From the IMG/VR virus record IMGVR_UViG_3300046007_008143, positions 1 through 32,402 of that record: a stretch of DNA of 32,402 nt. The stretch is one strand, 5' to 3'. Made by a program: the position numbers and the translations under genes. The notes under the pieces are model-generated. The model worked only from the letters and a program-made list of their open reading frames with translations, made no database searches and was not told the origin of the DNA. Below are positions 20,716 through 27,408 of this stretch, piece after piece (the stretch's first letter is position 1; each line of letters starts with the position of its first letter). This DNA is from a virus.

Positions 20716-20950
20716 CGGCGGCAAGGGGTCGGCGCAGAGGTTCATAGAGGACTGGGCGAGGTTTGAGAAAAACTGGGATGAGATTTTTAGGCCGAAGATG
20801 AAGTCGCCGTGCGTGGAGTACTGCATGCTCGACTTTGAAAAACAGCGCTGCGATGGGTGTAAACGCACGCTCGAGGAAATAGAAAACTGGCGTGAAATGC
20901 CTGACGATAAAAAACTGGCACTTATAGAAGAGCTAAAAACAAGGGAGTAG
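20708..20950 (+). CDS. DUF1289-family Cys-rich protein (80 aa)
   Basis: SPCVEYCMLDFEKQRCDGCK followed by RTLEEIENWREM is the DUF1289 signature: four Cys likely bind a metal. The family is usually bacterial; the function is unknown. The first ~28 residues (GSAQRFIEDWARFEKNW) are an extension. Start overlaps the methyltransferase-like gene. Confidence 0.85.
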   Translation: MSDGGKGSAQRFIEDWARFEKNWDEIFRPKMKSPCVEYCMLDFEKQRCDGCKRTLEEIENWREMPDDKKLALIEELKTRE

Positions 20951-20952
20951 GG

Positions 20953-21543
20953 ATGGGCAAAAACTGGGGCTATTACCACGTCGACTGCGGGCACTTCCCC
21001 GCGGAAATAAAGCTGTGCTTCTCAAACGAAATGTTTCAGCGGGTGCTAAAAGATCATGGCATCACGTACAAGGCCACCGCGCTAGACGAGGGCATAGCCG
21101 AGACGCATTACGTCACGGACGGCAAGATGGGCGTCATCGTGATGGTGTTTGACCTAAAAGAATGTGTGGACGAGGACCCGGCGTACTTGGCCGGGGTCAT
21201 CGCGCACGAGGCGACGCACTGCGTGTGCCGCGTGTTTGAACACATCGGAGAAGAACCCGACGAGATCGGGGAAGAATCAAGGGCGTACCTCACCGAGCAT
21301 ATCGTAAAACAATTAACAACCGGTATTCGGATGGAGATGGAAAAGGATGCTCGAAAAGAAAATAGAACAACATCTAAACAAAAGGGTAAAGGAGCTCGGG
21401 GGGCTGACGTACAAGTGGATCAGCACGGTGACGGGGGTGCCGGACAGAATAGTGATAATCAACAAACGCCTGCACCTGGTGGAGCTAAAAACAAAGACGG
21501 GAATGTTGTCCGCAAGACAAAAGATAGTGTTTCAGGAGCTTGA
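20953..21543 (+). CDS. Zincin-like metalloprotease-type protein (196 aa, C-terminal tail doubtful)
   Basis: The HExxH motif in GVIAHEATHCVCRVFEH (about residues 82-98) is followed by EESRAYLTEHIVKQL, giving a plausible third Glu ligand. This HEATH...E pattern recurs in small phage zincin-like proteins. After about residue 130 the sequence turns into polar low-complexity residues (GGAGQNSDNQQTPAPGG) and overlaps the VRR-NUC gene by 197 nt in another frame. The stop probably used to lie near 21340, so the tail may be read-through translation. AGGGAGTAGGG precedes the ATG. Confidence 0.72.
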   Translation: MGKNWGYYHVDCGHFPAEIKLCFSNEMFQRVLKDHGITYKATALDEGIAETHYVTDGKMGVIVMVFDLKECVDEDPAYLAGVIAHEATHCVCRVFEHIGEEPDEIGEESRAYLTEHIVKQLTTGIRMEMEKDARKENRTTSKQKGKGARGADVQVDQHGDGGAGQNSDNQQTPAPGGAKNKDGNVVRKTKDSVSGA

Positions 21544-21613
21544 GCGCCATGGATATCCAGTCACAATCCTTAAATCAAAAGAAGAAATAGATGAATTTAT
21601 TTCAAAAATATAA
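21347..21613 (+). CDS. VRR-NUC domain nuclease (88 aa)
   Basis: An 88-residue stand-alone VRR-NUC fold (PD-(D/E)xK superfamily): GVPDRIVIINKRLHLVELKT holds the catalytic D and E-x-K (VELKTKTG), with a following S-A-R-Q helix. Such phage nucleases are structure-selective and typically sit next to the replicative helicase, as here. Length is normal for the minimal form. Confidence 0.9.
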   Translation: MLEKKIEQHLNKRVKELGGLTYKWISTVTGVPDRIVIINKRLHLVELKTKTGMLSARQKIVFQELERHGYPVTILKSKEEIDEFISKI

Positions 21614-22004
21614 ATATGGGATCACGCACAAAAAGTATTGGCAAACTAAGCGCGGACATATGTCTAGATTTATGGCAAAAGTGAGGGAAAGAGCTAAAGA
21701 AAAAAATCTTCCAAATGATTTAGACATAGATTTTTTGGAAAGCATAGCTACGGAAAAGTGTCCGGTGTTCGGAATAACTTTTGTGTGGGGCCAAACTGGA
21801 AACGGAAGGGACGATAAATGGGGCCCCTCTCTTGATAGAGTGATTCCTGAGTTGGGATATGTAAAAGGCAACGTGGTTTTTATTTCTGTTCTTGCAAATA
21901 ATATAAAACAAAACGTAACGGAAAAAGAATTGTACGCGGTGGCCGACTGGCTGCACGACAAACGAAAGGAAGTATTAAATGCTCTCAAGGACAAACATAC
22001 ATAG
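21591..22004 (+). CDS. HNH-like endonuclease-type protein (137 aa), AT-rich
   Basis: The pattern EKCPVFGITFVWG followed by GPSLDRVIPELGYVKGNVVF and LANNIKQNVT recalls a family of small phage HNH-like proteins (P-S-L-D-R...G-Y-V-x-G-N-V). A full catalytic His set is not evident. Base composition is clearly more AT-rich than neighbours, suggesting a recent insertion by a homing-type gene between nuclease and helicase. It overlaps both neighbours by 22-26 nt. Confidence 0.72.
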   Translation: MNLFQKYKYGITHKKYWQTKRGHMSRFMAKVRERAKEKNLPNDLDIDFLESIATEKCPVFGITFVWGQTGNGRDDKWGPSLDRVIPELGYVKGNVVFISVLANNIKQNVTEKELYAVADWLHDKRKEVLNALKDKHT

Positions 22005-23313
22005 CTACCAGGAGCGGGCAATACAGCTGTCAAAGACTACGCCGCACGTTGGCCTGTTCATGGAGCCGGGCCTGGGTAAAAGTGTTACAGCTCTGACTAT
22101 TATCAGGGAGAGCTCGTCTGGGCCGACCCTAATAATTGCGCCTAAGCGAGTGGCCGAGTCGGTGTGGGCGCAGGAGTGCCAAAAGTGGGAGCACCTAAAA
22201 GACCTAAGCGTCGCCAAGATCATGGGCAAGCCAAAGGATCGGCTCATGGCGCTGTATGAAGACCACGACGTGTACATCATAAACGTGGACAACGTGCCGT
22301 GGCTCGTTGATAACTGGGTGGACGGGCGTTTTGACAACCTGATCGTGGACGAAAGCTCGAGGTTCAAAGACCCCAGCACAAAACGTTTTAAGGCGATCAA
22401 GACAAAGCTCAAAACGTTTAAGCGCCGCCTGATACTGACCGGCACGCCCACGCCGCAGGGGCTCGGAGATCTATGGTCGCAGGTCGGCATACTTGACCTG
22501 GGAGAGCGCCTAGAAACGTCGCTGACGAAGTTTCGCGACAAGTACATGTTCGCGGCGGAAAGGAACCGGCACACCCACGTTGTGTACCGGTGGGACGTAC
22601 GGCCCGGCATGGACAAAGTAATTAAAGAGAAGATCGGCGACATCTGTTTTAGCATGAAGGCGGACGATTACCTACAGCTTCCGCAGATGACAAAGATCTA
22701 CCACGAGATAGAGCTAGAGCCTGATCTCATGGCCAAATACAAAGAACTTAAAAAGGAGATGGTGAGTGAGATCGATGGCCGACAAGTTACGGCGGTTACG
22801 GCGGCGGCCCTGGCGAATAAGCTTTTACAGTTTACCAGTGGCACCCTTTACACCGAGGACCATAGTAGTGCATACGCGCACTCGACGAAGGTCGAGTTTC
22901 TTGAATCTATTATGGAAGAAAACAGCGGCCCGGCTTTGGTCTTCTATCACTACAAAACGGCGCTAGAAAAATTAAAGGAGGCATTCCCATACGCGGAAAT
23001 GCTAACCGACGAAAACATAGAAAGGTGGAGAGATGGAAAAATAAAGATGATGCTCGCACACCCGCAATCGGGCGGTATTGGACTAAACCTGCAGTGCAAC
23101 GCGGGCAACGTGGCGCAGTGCGTGTGGTACGACCTACCGTGGAGCTCGGAGAATTATATCCAGGCAAACGCTAGGATTTACCGCCAGGGTCAAACCAAGC
23201 CCGTTTTGATACACCACCTGATTGCAAAGAAAACAATCGACGAAAAAGTCGTGCAGGTACTAGAGGGGAAGATAGACCTGCAGGATGCCCTGATGGAATC
23301 TTTAAGTCTATGA
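21979..23313 (+). CDS. SNF2/SF2-type DNA helicase
   Basis: A 444-residue SF2 ATPase of the SNF2-like type common in phages: motif I MEPGLGKSVTAL (about residue 28), motif Ia LIIAPKRV, motif II LIVDESSRFK (DES rather than DEAH), motif III LILTGTPTP, motif V-like PQSGGIGLNLQ and motif VI ANARIYRQGQTKPV. It probably remodels DNA or protein-DNA complexes during replication or recombination with the VRR-NUC nuclease just upstream. Confidence 0.93.
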   Translation: MLSRTNIHSYQERAIQLSKTTPHVGLFMEPGLGKSVTALTIIRESSSGPTLIIAPKRVAESVWAQECQKWEHLKDLSVAKIMGKPKDRLMALYEDHDVYIINVDNVPWLVDNWVDGRFDNLIVDESSRFKDPSTKRFKAIKTKLKTFKRRLILTGTPTPQGLGDLWSQVGILDLGERLETSLTKFRDKYMFAAERNRHTHVVYRWDVRPGMDKVIKEKIGDICFSMKADDYLQLPQMTKIYHEIELEPDLMAKYKELKKEMVSEIDGRQVTAVTAAALANKLLQFTSGTLYTEDHSSAYAHSTKVEFLESIMEENSGPALVFYHYKTALEKLKEAFPYAEMLTDENIERWRDGKIKMMLAHPQSGGIGLNLQCNAGNVAQCVWYDLPWSSENYIQANARIYRQGQTKPVLIHHLIAKKTIDEKVVQVLEGKIDLQDALMESLSL

Positions 23314-23612
23314 TAATTTATAAAAAGAACTGCGCCGCTCCTCGACTGTCTGACGAGGAGCCGGATTTAATGGAGCAAGAAGACGCCGAGGCAATATCCA
23401 GCCTTAGCGAAGGGGGGTGGCTGCCGTGGACACAGGACGACCTGATCGACATCCGTCGCATCATGGAGAGTCGAATGTCGGCCAAGCAGCGGGAGGTCTT
23501 AGAAACTTTTTTAATGGGCGGCAACGCCAAGGACTTGGGGGTGACCGAGAAGTATTGGCGGTACCACTTTAAGCGCGGCATTGAATTTATTAAAAAGGAG
23601 ATGGGGATATGA
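23310..23612 (+). CDS. Sigma-region-4-like HTH protein (100 aa)
   Basis: The C-terminal 45 residues (MSAKQREVLETFLMGGNAKD then LGVTEKYWRYHFKRGIEFIK) look like a sigma-70 region 4 / LuxR-type helix-turn-helix. The N-terminal half is acidic and polar. It could supply the -35-binding function missing from the sigma factor at 14947-15519, or be a simple transcription regulator. Starts on the ATGA overlap with the helicase stop; no strong ribosome site. Confidence 0.7.
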   Translation: MIIYKKNCAAPRLSDEEPDLMEQEDAEAISSLSEGGWLPWTQDDLIDIRRIMESRMSAKQREVLETFLMGGNAKDLGVTEKYWRYHFKRGIEFIKKEMGI

Positions 23613-23983
23613 CACGGCTACATGACCTAGAGCAGCAAATCATGGTCGCGTGGGGCACGGCGGAGGATATTGACCTACTGCATAAAATGTTGCTCGACCG
23701 CCCAAAGCCAATGTCGGAGGACGAGATCAGTAACGCGCTTCTAGGCATCTGGTCGTTACATCAAATGCGCTGTGAGCAATTATTTCAAACCTATGAACAA
23801 CTGCTACGACAAGGAGCACACCGTGAAGATACCGAAGCATCTATTGCAGCCCTTACGAAATCCATTTTCGGAGGCCAAGCGCCAGGAGATGGCGGTGGCG
23901 ATGACAAAGAAGATGATCAACGAGGCGATAAAGGAAAGAAAAAGCTTCGAGGAGCAAAAGAAAAAGGACGAAAACGGGCCTAA
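23609..23983 (+). CDS. Phage helical protein (124 aa, C-terminal tail doubtful)
   Basis: The first ~70 residues (MTRLHDLEQQIMVAWGTAED ... SEDEISNALLGIWSLHQMRC) follow a pattern known from small phage proteins. After about residue 72 the frame becomes low-complexity (GGQAPGDGGGDDKED, GKKKLRGAKEKGRKRA) and overlaps the next gene by 161 nt, so the original stop may have been lost. GGAGATGGGG precedes the ATGA overlap start. Function unknown. Confidence 0.65.
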   Translation: MTRLHDLEQQIMVAWGTAEDIDLLHKMLLDRPKPMSEDEISNALLGIWSLHQMRCEQLFQTYEQLLRQGAHREDTEASIAALTKSIFGGQAPGDGGGDDKEDDQRGDKGKKKLRGAKEKGRKRA

Positions 23984-23993
23984 ATCTGCATAA
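23823..23993 (+). CDS. Small helical hypothetical protein (56 aa, GTG start)
   Basis: GTG 23823 has AAGGAG 5 nt upstream. The product MKIPKHLLQPLRNPFSEAKR ... is a charged helix that ends in KKKDENGPKSA. An upstream in-frame ATG (23793) would add MNNCYDKEHT, but it lacks a ribosome site. Its last codons are part of the repeated TGCATAAGTAG motif. Confidence 0.62.
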   Translation: MKIPKHLLQPLRNPFSEAKRQEMAVAMTKKMINEAIKERKSFEEQKKKDENGPKSA

Positions 23994-23998
23994 GTAGA
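23988..23998 (+). promoter_or_regulatory. TGCATAAGTAG motif, copy 1
   Basis: Identical 11-mers occur at 26059-26069 and 27687-27697. Here and at 26059 the TAA within the motif is the stop codon of the upstream gene (GCA-TAA). Each copy precedes an intergenic stretch with structured RNA or a new gene. TG-C-ATAAG may be an extended -10-type promoter element for a sigma factor that lacks region 4; this is speculation. Confidence 0.4.
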
Positions 23999-24000
23999 AG

Positions 24001-24089
24001 TAGGCACGTCGTGAGACGCCCCACGGAGCCCCGGACTCGCGGGCTATAAAACGAGGAGGGAGCCGGGTGGAAGCCCCGGCACGAATTCG
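24001..24089 (+). other. Structured intergenic RNA region upstream of the tRNA-like RNA
   Basis: CGTC-GTGA-GACG (24008-24019) is a GNRA hairpin. GCCGGG/CCCGGC (24063-24068 with 24076-24081) forms a 6-bp stem with a 7-nt loop. Other GC-rich complementary runs are present. No gene is visible. It may be the leader or a processed part of the same transcript as the 81-nt RNA. Confidence 0.45.
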
Positions 24090-24170
24090 GGGTCGGAATA
24101 GTTTCGACGTGGGCCAAGGCCTAAGCGGCAACCTTGCGGACCTGGGTGCGACTCCCAGCGACTCCACCAT
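24090..24170 (+). ncRNA. tmRNA-like tRNA-like RNA (81 nt) without mRNA-like domain
   Basis: The acceptor stem GGGGTCG (24090-24096) pairs with CGACTCC (24160-24166), followed by encoded ACCA. The T arm is CTGGG (24143-24147), a 7-nt loop TGCGACT, and CCCAG (24155-24159), directly joined to the acceptor as in tRNA. The 5' side reads GAATAGTTTCGACGTGGG, matching the D-arm-less start of tmRNA (GGATTCGACGGG in E. coli), and GGAC precedes the T stem as in tmRNA. The middle is only a short stem (CCAAGG/CCTTG) instead of tag ORF and pseudoknots. A run of eight T follows ACCA and can terminate transcription. No normal anticodon arm is seen. Confidence 0.6.
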
Positions 24171-24192
24171 TTTTTTTATACGGAGGTTATAG

Positions 24193-24474
24193 ATGGATAA
24201 AGATTTTTTAGACCTGACCGGCGACGGCAAGGTTACCCGGGCCGACGTGCTGAAGGGCCGCGGCGTGTTTAAGCAAGGCGGCGGCGTGGACGGCTTCAAG
24301 ACCATGCCAAAAATGGCCGCAGGCGGCTCCGCAAAGCCCGGCCTGTACGAGAACATCCACCGCAAGCGCGAGCGAATTGAGAAGGGCTCAGGCGAGCGTA
24401 TGCGCAAACCTGGTGACGCAGGCGCCCCCACGGCTAAGGCATTCCGGGAGTCGGCCAAGACCGCCAAGAAGTGA
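24193..24474 (+). CDS. Small phage protein with EF-hand-like loop (93 aa)
   Basis: The N-terminus DLTGDGKVTRAD matches an EF-hand/dockerin-type calcium loop (D-x-T-x-D-G-x-V-T-x-x-D). The C-terminal part (KPGLYENIHRKRERIEKGSG, then RMRKPGDAGAPTA) is a basic motif I recall in phage structural-region proteins. Strong GGAGG upstream. Function unknown; calcium binding is a motif-based inference. Confidence 0.72.
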   Translation: MDKDFLDLTGDGKVTRADVLKGRGVFKQGGGVDGFKTMPKMAAGGSAKPGLYENIHRKRERIEKGSGERMRKPGDAGAPTAKAFRESAKTAKK

Positions 24475-25139
24475 CCGCGATAGCAATCGCCAGCGCCAGG
24501 GGCGTATGCCTGCCGGTGCTGCTGAAGTCTATTGAATGTTATGTCCCCAATGACGTAGACGTTTATCTATCGTCGAGCTTCGACGTTAAGATGCCGGACC
24601 GTCGGGTGGTGTGCATGCCGAACGAGGCGACCAATTTTGGGGACGCATACAACCGGGTGGTTAACGAGGCGTTCAAAGAGCACGACGTGGTGATCGTATC
24701 AAACGATGACGTGGTGCTGACGCCGACGAGCTACGACAAATTGATGGAAGACTACCGGGTGCTGTCCGAACAGAACCGGGTCGGCTGGGTGGCGGCAAAG
24801 TGCGACTACTCTAGGCCCAGCCAAAATATACGTTTTTACAAAAACCTGACGGGGCCTCGGTATCAGGAAGAGGATTGGATATACGAGTGCCCGGTTGTCG
24901 CCCCGATATTTGGGGTTATTAATAAATCGGCCTGGATGGACTACGACCCCATCGACTGGTTTAGTGACGACGTGCAGTGCTACGAGATCGTTAAGCGCGG
25001 CTTTAAGAATTTCGTGTCACGCTCGTACGTGCACCACGTGGGCAGCCAGACTGTAGGAGAAGATTTCTCGGCGTGTAGAGAAAAAGCGGCGCCTTGGTTA
25101 AAGGCGAATAGACCGGAATATTATAAACTTTGGTATTAA
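24471..25139 (+). CDS. Glycosyltransferase GT-A-like protein (222 aa)
   Basis: A GTG start overlaps the previous stop (GTGA). Pattern of a family-2-like GT-A fold: short N-terminal strand (IAIASARGVCLPVLLKSI), ATNFGDAYNRVVNEAF helix, and VVIVSNDDVVLTP, where N-D-D-V is the DxD-like metal/nucleotide-sugar site. Later VVAPIFGVINKSAW and the DWFSDDVQ acidic segment fit the acceptor region. It might glycosylate phage DNA, virion or host envelope components; the target is unknown. Confidence 0.75.
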   Translation: MTAIAIASARGVCLPVLLKSIECYVPNDVDVYLSSSFDVKMPDRRVVCMPNEATNFGDAYNRVVNEAFKEHDVVIVSNDDVVLTPTSYDKLMEDYRVLSEQNRVGWVAAKCDYSRPSQNIRFYKNLTGPRYQEEDWIYECPVVAPIFGVINKSAWMDYDPIDWFSDDVQCYEIVKRGFKNFVSRSYVHHVGSQTVGEDFSACREKAAPWLKANRPEYYKLWY

Positions 25140-25141
25140 AC

Positions 25142-25531
25142 ATGGGAAAAGTAAAACATATATTTAAACCCGAAATGTGCGAGCAGTTAATTGAGCTCGG
25201 TAAACAGGGCGCATCCCAGAAGATGATGTTTTCTGAGCTCGGCATCGGGCGCAACACGGCCGAGATGTGGAAAAAGAAGCACCCAGAGTTTGCGGAGGCC
25301 ATGGACGTCGCGCTCGTGCACAGCCAGGCCTTCTGGGAGCGTGAGATGCTGACCAACGTGGGCAACAAGGCATTTAACTCACGCGTCGCTGAAATAGCGT
25401 TGAGGGGCCAGTTCCCACAGGACTATAAGGACACGCGCGAGCAGAAGCTCGAGGTCAAGGCGGACGTGGTGGTGGACTTCTCGGGCGCCGTTAACGATTT
25501 AATCAAGCAGCTGAAGTCAGCAAAAGACTAA
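25142..25531 (+). CDS. Terminase small subunit-like protein (129 aa)
   Basis: ATG 25142 (a TTG 12 nt upstream is less likely). The N-terminal HTH-type pattern FKPEMCEQLIELGKQGASQK followed by LGIGRNTAEMWKKKHPEFAE, then a central helix (VALVHSQAFWEREMLTNVG) and LRGQFPQDYKDTREQK, is typical of phage small terminases, which bind the packaging site and stimulate TerL. It lies 18 kb from TerL and on the opposite strand, which is unusual. A simple regulator is the alternative. Confidence 0.7.
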   Translation: MGKVKHIFKPEMCEQLIELGKQGASQKMMFSELGIGRNTAEMWKKKHPEFAEAMDVALVHSQAFWEREMLTNVGNKAFNSRVAEIALRGQFPQDYKDTREQKLEVKADVVVDFSGAVNDLIKQLKSAKD

Positions 25532-25545
25532 TGTAACTAATTTAA

Positions 25546-25570
25546 GTACGATCGTACCCAATTTGGGTAC
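25546..25570. promoter_or_regulatory. Overlapping GTAC-based palindromes
   Basis: GTACGATCGTAC (25546-25557) is a perfect 12-bp palindrome. It overlaps the hairpin GTACCCA-ATT-TGGGTAC (25554-25570), giving two mutually exclusive structures 15 nt after the TerS-like gene. No T-run follows, so an operator or RNA switch is more likely than a terminator. Confidence 0.45.
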
Positions 25571-25578
25571 ACCATCAA

Positions 25579-25626
25579 TGGACGAAAAGGGTAGCTCCCC
25601 TGCCGGAACCCTTACCGGCTAGTCCA
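25579..25626 (+). ncRNA. Pseudoknotted RNA leader upstream of the endonuclease VII-like gene
   Basis: The outer stem TGGAC (25579-25583) pairs with GTCCA (25622-25626). Inside it, the hairpin GCCGG/CCGGC (25602-25606 with 25615-25619) has a loop whose ACCCTT (25608-25613) pairs with AAGGGT (25587-25592), making a 6-bp pseudoknot. It lies 25 nt before the ribosome site of the endonuclease gene. It may be a regulatory RNA or riboswitch-like element; ligand unknown. Confidence 0.45.
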
Positions 25627-25651
25627 CCAAACCGCCAAAAGGGAGGCGCGC

Positions 25652-26065
25652 ATGAAAACTTGCAGTAAGTGTGGTATTCAACAACCACTTAAAAATTTTC
25701 ACAAAGATTCAAAAAGACCAGATGGCGTTAGAGCTAGCTGTAAAGCTTGCTATTCTCTTTTTCATAAAAATTATTATAAGAACAACACAGAAAAAGTAAA
25801 AGCCAAAAATAAAAAAATGTGGCTTGAAAGAAAATATAATATGTCAATTGAACAATACGAAAAAATGAAAAAAGAACAAAATGGAAAATGCGCTATTTGT
25901 TTTTCCACACTGAAAGAAGGGTTTTTAACTCATGTCGATCACGACCATAACAACGGAAAAATACGAGGGCTTTTATGCCGTTGGTGCAACACAGCCCTAG
26001 GAAATTTTAAAGATTCAATATTAAATTTAAAGAATGCGGTCGAATATTTGAAAAAGTTTGCATAA
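25652..26065 (+). CDS. Endonuclease VII-like HNH endonuclease (137 aa), AT-rich
   Basis: The pattern CSKCGIQQPLKNFHKDSKRP with a second pair CKAC, then CAICFSTLKEGFLTHVDHDH and GLLCRWCNTALGNFKDSI, is a recombination endonuclease VII-type fold: two CxxC pairs hold zinc and H-V-D-H-D-H...N forms the active site. In T4 the enzyme resolves DNA junctions, but this form is common as a mobile homing endonuclease. Its strong AT bias against GC-rich neighbours supports recent insertion. GGGAGG precedes the ATG; its final GCA-TAA belongs to the TGCATAAGTAG motif. Confidence 0.88.
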   Translation: MKTCSKCGIQQPLKNFHKDSKRPDGVRASCKACYSLFHKNYYKNNTEKVKAKNKKMWLERKYNMSIEQYEKMKKEQNGKCAICFSTLKEGFLTHVDHDHNNGKIRGLLCRWCNTALGNFKDSILNLKNAVEYLKKFA

Positions 26066-26069
26066 GTAG
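26059..26069 (+). promoter_or_regulatory. TGCATAAGTAG motif, copy 2
   Basis: The TAA of the motif is the stop of the endonuclease VII-like gene. It precedes the DUF2800 nuclease gene by 36 nt. Same candidate promoter role as copy 1. Confidence 0.4.
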
Positions 26070-26104
26070 TTACATACCTAACCCGCCTAAACAGGAGAAC
26101 CGCC

Positions 26105-27238
26105 TTGACCGCTCACGCCGTTTTATCAGCTTCTGCTTCCTATAGATGGCTCCGATGCACCCCAAGTGCCAGACTAGAAGCCACACTCCCCGAACCCCCC
26201 AAAAGATCCGGTGACTTTGACTACAGCCAAGAGGGCACCATGGCCCACACCCTGGCGGAGGTCAAGCTTCGCCACCACTTCAACGAGATTGGAATTGATG
26301 AATATGAGCGCGAGTACGAGATCATCAAAAACACGCCGTACTTTAACGAAGAGTTTGAGCGGCACGTCGACGACTATGTCCTCTACGTTCGCAGCCAGAT
26401 CGGTGAGGGCGATCGCGCATACTTTGAGCAGCGCGTGGATTTTTCTGACTTCGTACCTGACGGATTTGGTACTGCTGATGTCATCATACTATCCAAGCAC
26501 TCAATCCGAGTCATCGACCTTAAATTCGGCCGCGGCGTCCAGGTCGAGGCGAAAGACAACAGCCAGCTAAGGCTGTACGCGCTCGGCGCGTACTCTAAAT
26601 TTAAGGAAGAGTACCCGGACCTAAAAGAGGTCCAGTACACCATCTACCAGCCCAGGACGGAGAACATCTCAACCGACGGCACGACGGTTACGAGGCTTTT
26701 GGACTGGGCCAACTACTTTGTCAAGCCGAAGGCTAAGCGCGCGTGGGCCGGCACCGGCGAGTTTATTCCAGGTGATCACTGTCAATTCTGCCGCGCCAAG
26801 GCCACGTGCAGGGCACGCAGCGACTTCGTTACCGAGCTGGCCAAGCTAGACTTCCGCGAGCCGGCCCTGCTCACCGACGAGGAGCTTGAGATGGTACTCG
26901 CCCGGGCTGGTCAGCTAAGGTCATACGTGAGCGACCTGGAGTCGTACTTCACAGAGCGCGCGATAAAAGACGGCGTTGCACCCAAGGGCTACAAGCTCGT
27001 CACCACCAAGACACACCGGCGCATCACGGACCCGGCCCTGGCCGCGCAGGTGCTGATAGAGAACAACTTTAAGGAGGACGAGATCTGGGAGCCGCGATCG
27101 CTTCGTTCGATTGCGCAGCTTGAAAAGCTTGCAAAAAAGGGTTATGTTGCCTCCTTGCTAAACCAACTCATCGCCAGGCCAGAGGGACAGCCCAAGCTGG
27201 TAAAGGACGAGAACAGCGCGCAGGAGGATTTTAAATGA
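26105..27238 (+). CDS. DUF2800 Cas4/RecB-like nuclease (377 aa, TTG start)
   Basis: TTG 26105 is preceded by CAGGAGAACCGCC. The N-terminus HAVLSASASYRWLRCTPSAR, then GTADVIILSKHSIRVIDLKFGRG (PD-(D/E)xK core D...D-x-K), LRLYALGAYSKF and the C-terminal cluster GDHCQFCRAKATCRAR (four Cys with one N-terminal Cys, Fe-S type) is the DUF2800 pattern. It is a predicted exonuclease that works with the DUF2815 ssDNA-binding protein in phage recombination/replication modules. Intact, normal length. Confidence 0.9.
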   Translation: MTAHAVLSASASYRWLRCTPSARLEATLPEPPKRSGDFDYSQEGTMAHTLAEVKLRHHFNEIGIDEYEREYEIIKNTPYFNEEFERHVDDYVLYVRSQIGEGDRAYFEQRVDFSDFVPDGFGTADVIILSKHSIRVIDLKFGRGVQVEAKDNSQLRLYALGAYSKFKEEYPDLKEVQYTIYQPRTENISTDGTTVTRLLDWANYFVKPKAKRAWAGTGEFIPGDHCQFCRAKATCRARSDFVTELAKLDFREPALLTDEELEMVLARAGQLRSYVSDLESYFTERAIKDGVAPKGYKLVTTKTHRRITDPALAAQVLIENNFKEDEIWEPRSLRSIAQLEKLAKKGYVASLLNQLIARPEGQPKLVKDENSAQEDFK

Positions 27239-27408
27239 GCCCGCAACTTTTTCTTAGCGTCGTCGGGTTGATGTACATCGTCACCTGCTTTTCATACTTT
27301 AGGATCCGCCGCGTAGGGATGGCCATAGCGTTTATAGGGTACACCGTCGGCCAGATCGGGCTTATAATTGACGCCTATGAAATGGGAAGCGGAAGTGATA
27401 GTTCGTGA
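27235..27408 (+). CDS. Small membrane protein (57 aa)
   Basis: ATG 27235 overlaps the nuclease stop (ATGA). It encodes MSPQLFLSVVGLMYIVTCFS, a basic turn (FRIRRVG), a second hydrophobic segment (MAIAFIGYTVGQIGLII) and a polar tail ending GSGSDSS: two transmembrane helices. AGGAGG lies upstream. Role unknown. Confidence 0.6.
   Translation: MSPQLFLSVVGLMYIVTCFSYFRIRRVGMAIAFIGYTVGQIGLIIDAYEMGSGSDSS

Noticed and set aside
22005-22655. 216-residue minus-strand frame opposite the helicase
   Set aside because: It is a Ser/Arg-rich antisense shadow of a gene with intact SF2 motifs.
24090-24170. Ordinary tRNA gene
   Set aside because: The acceptor and T arms fit, but there is no D stem-loop with GG and no 5-bp/7-nt anticodon arm; the 5' sequence matches tmRNA better.
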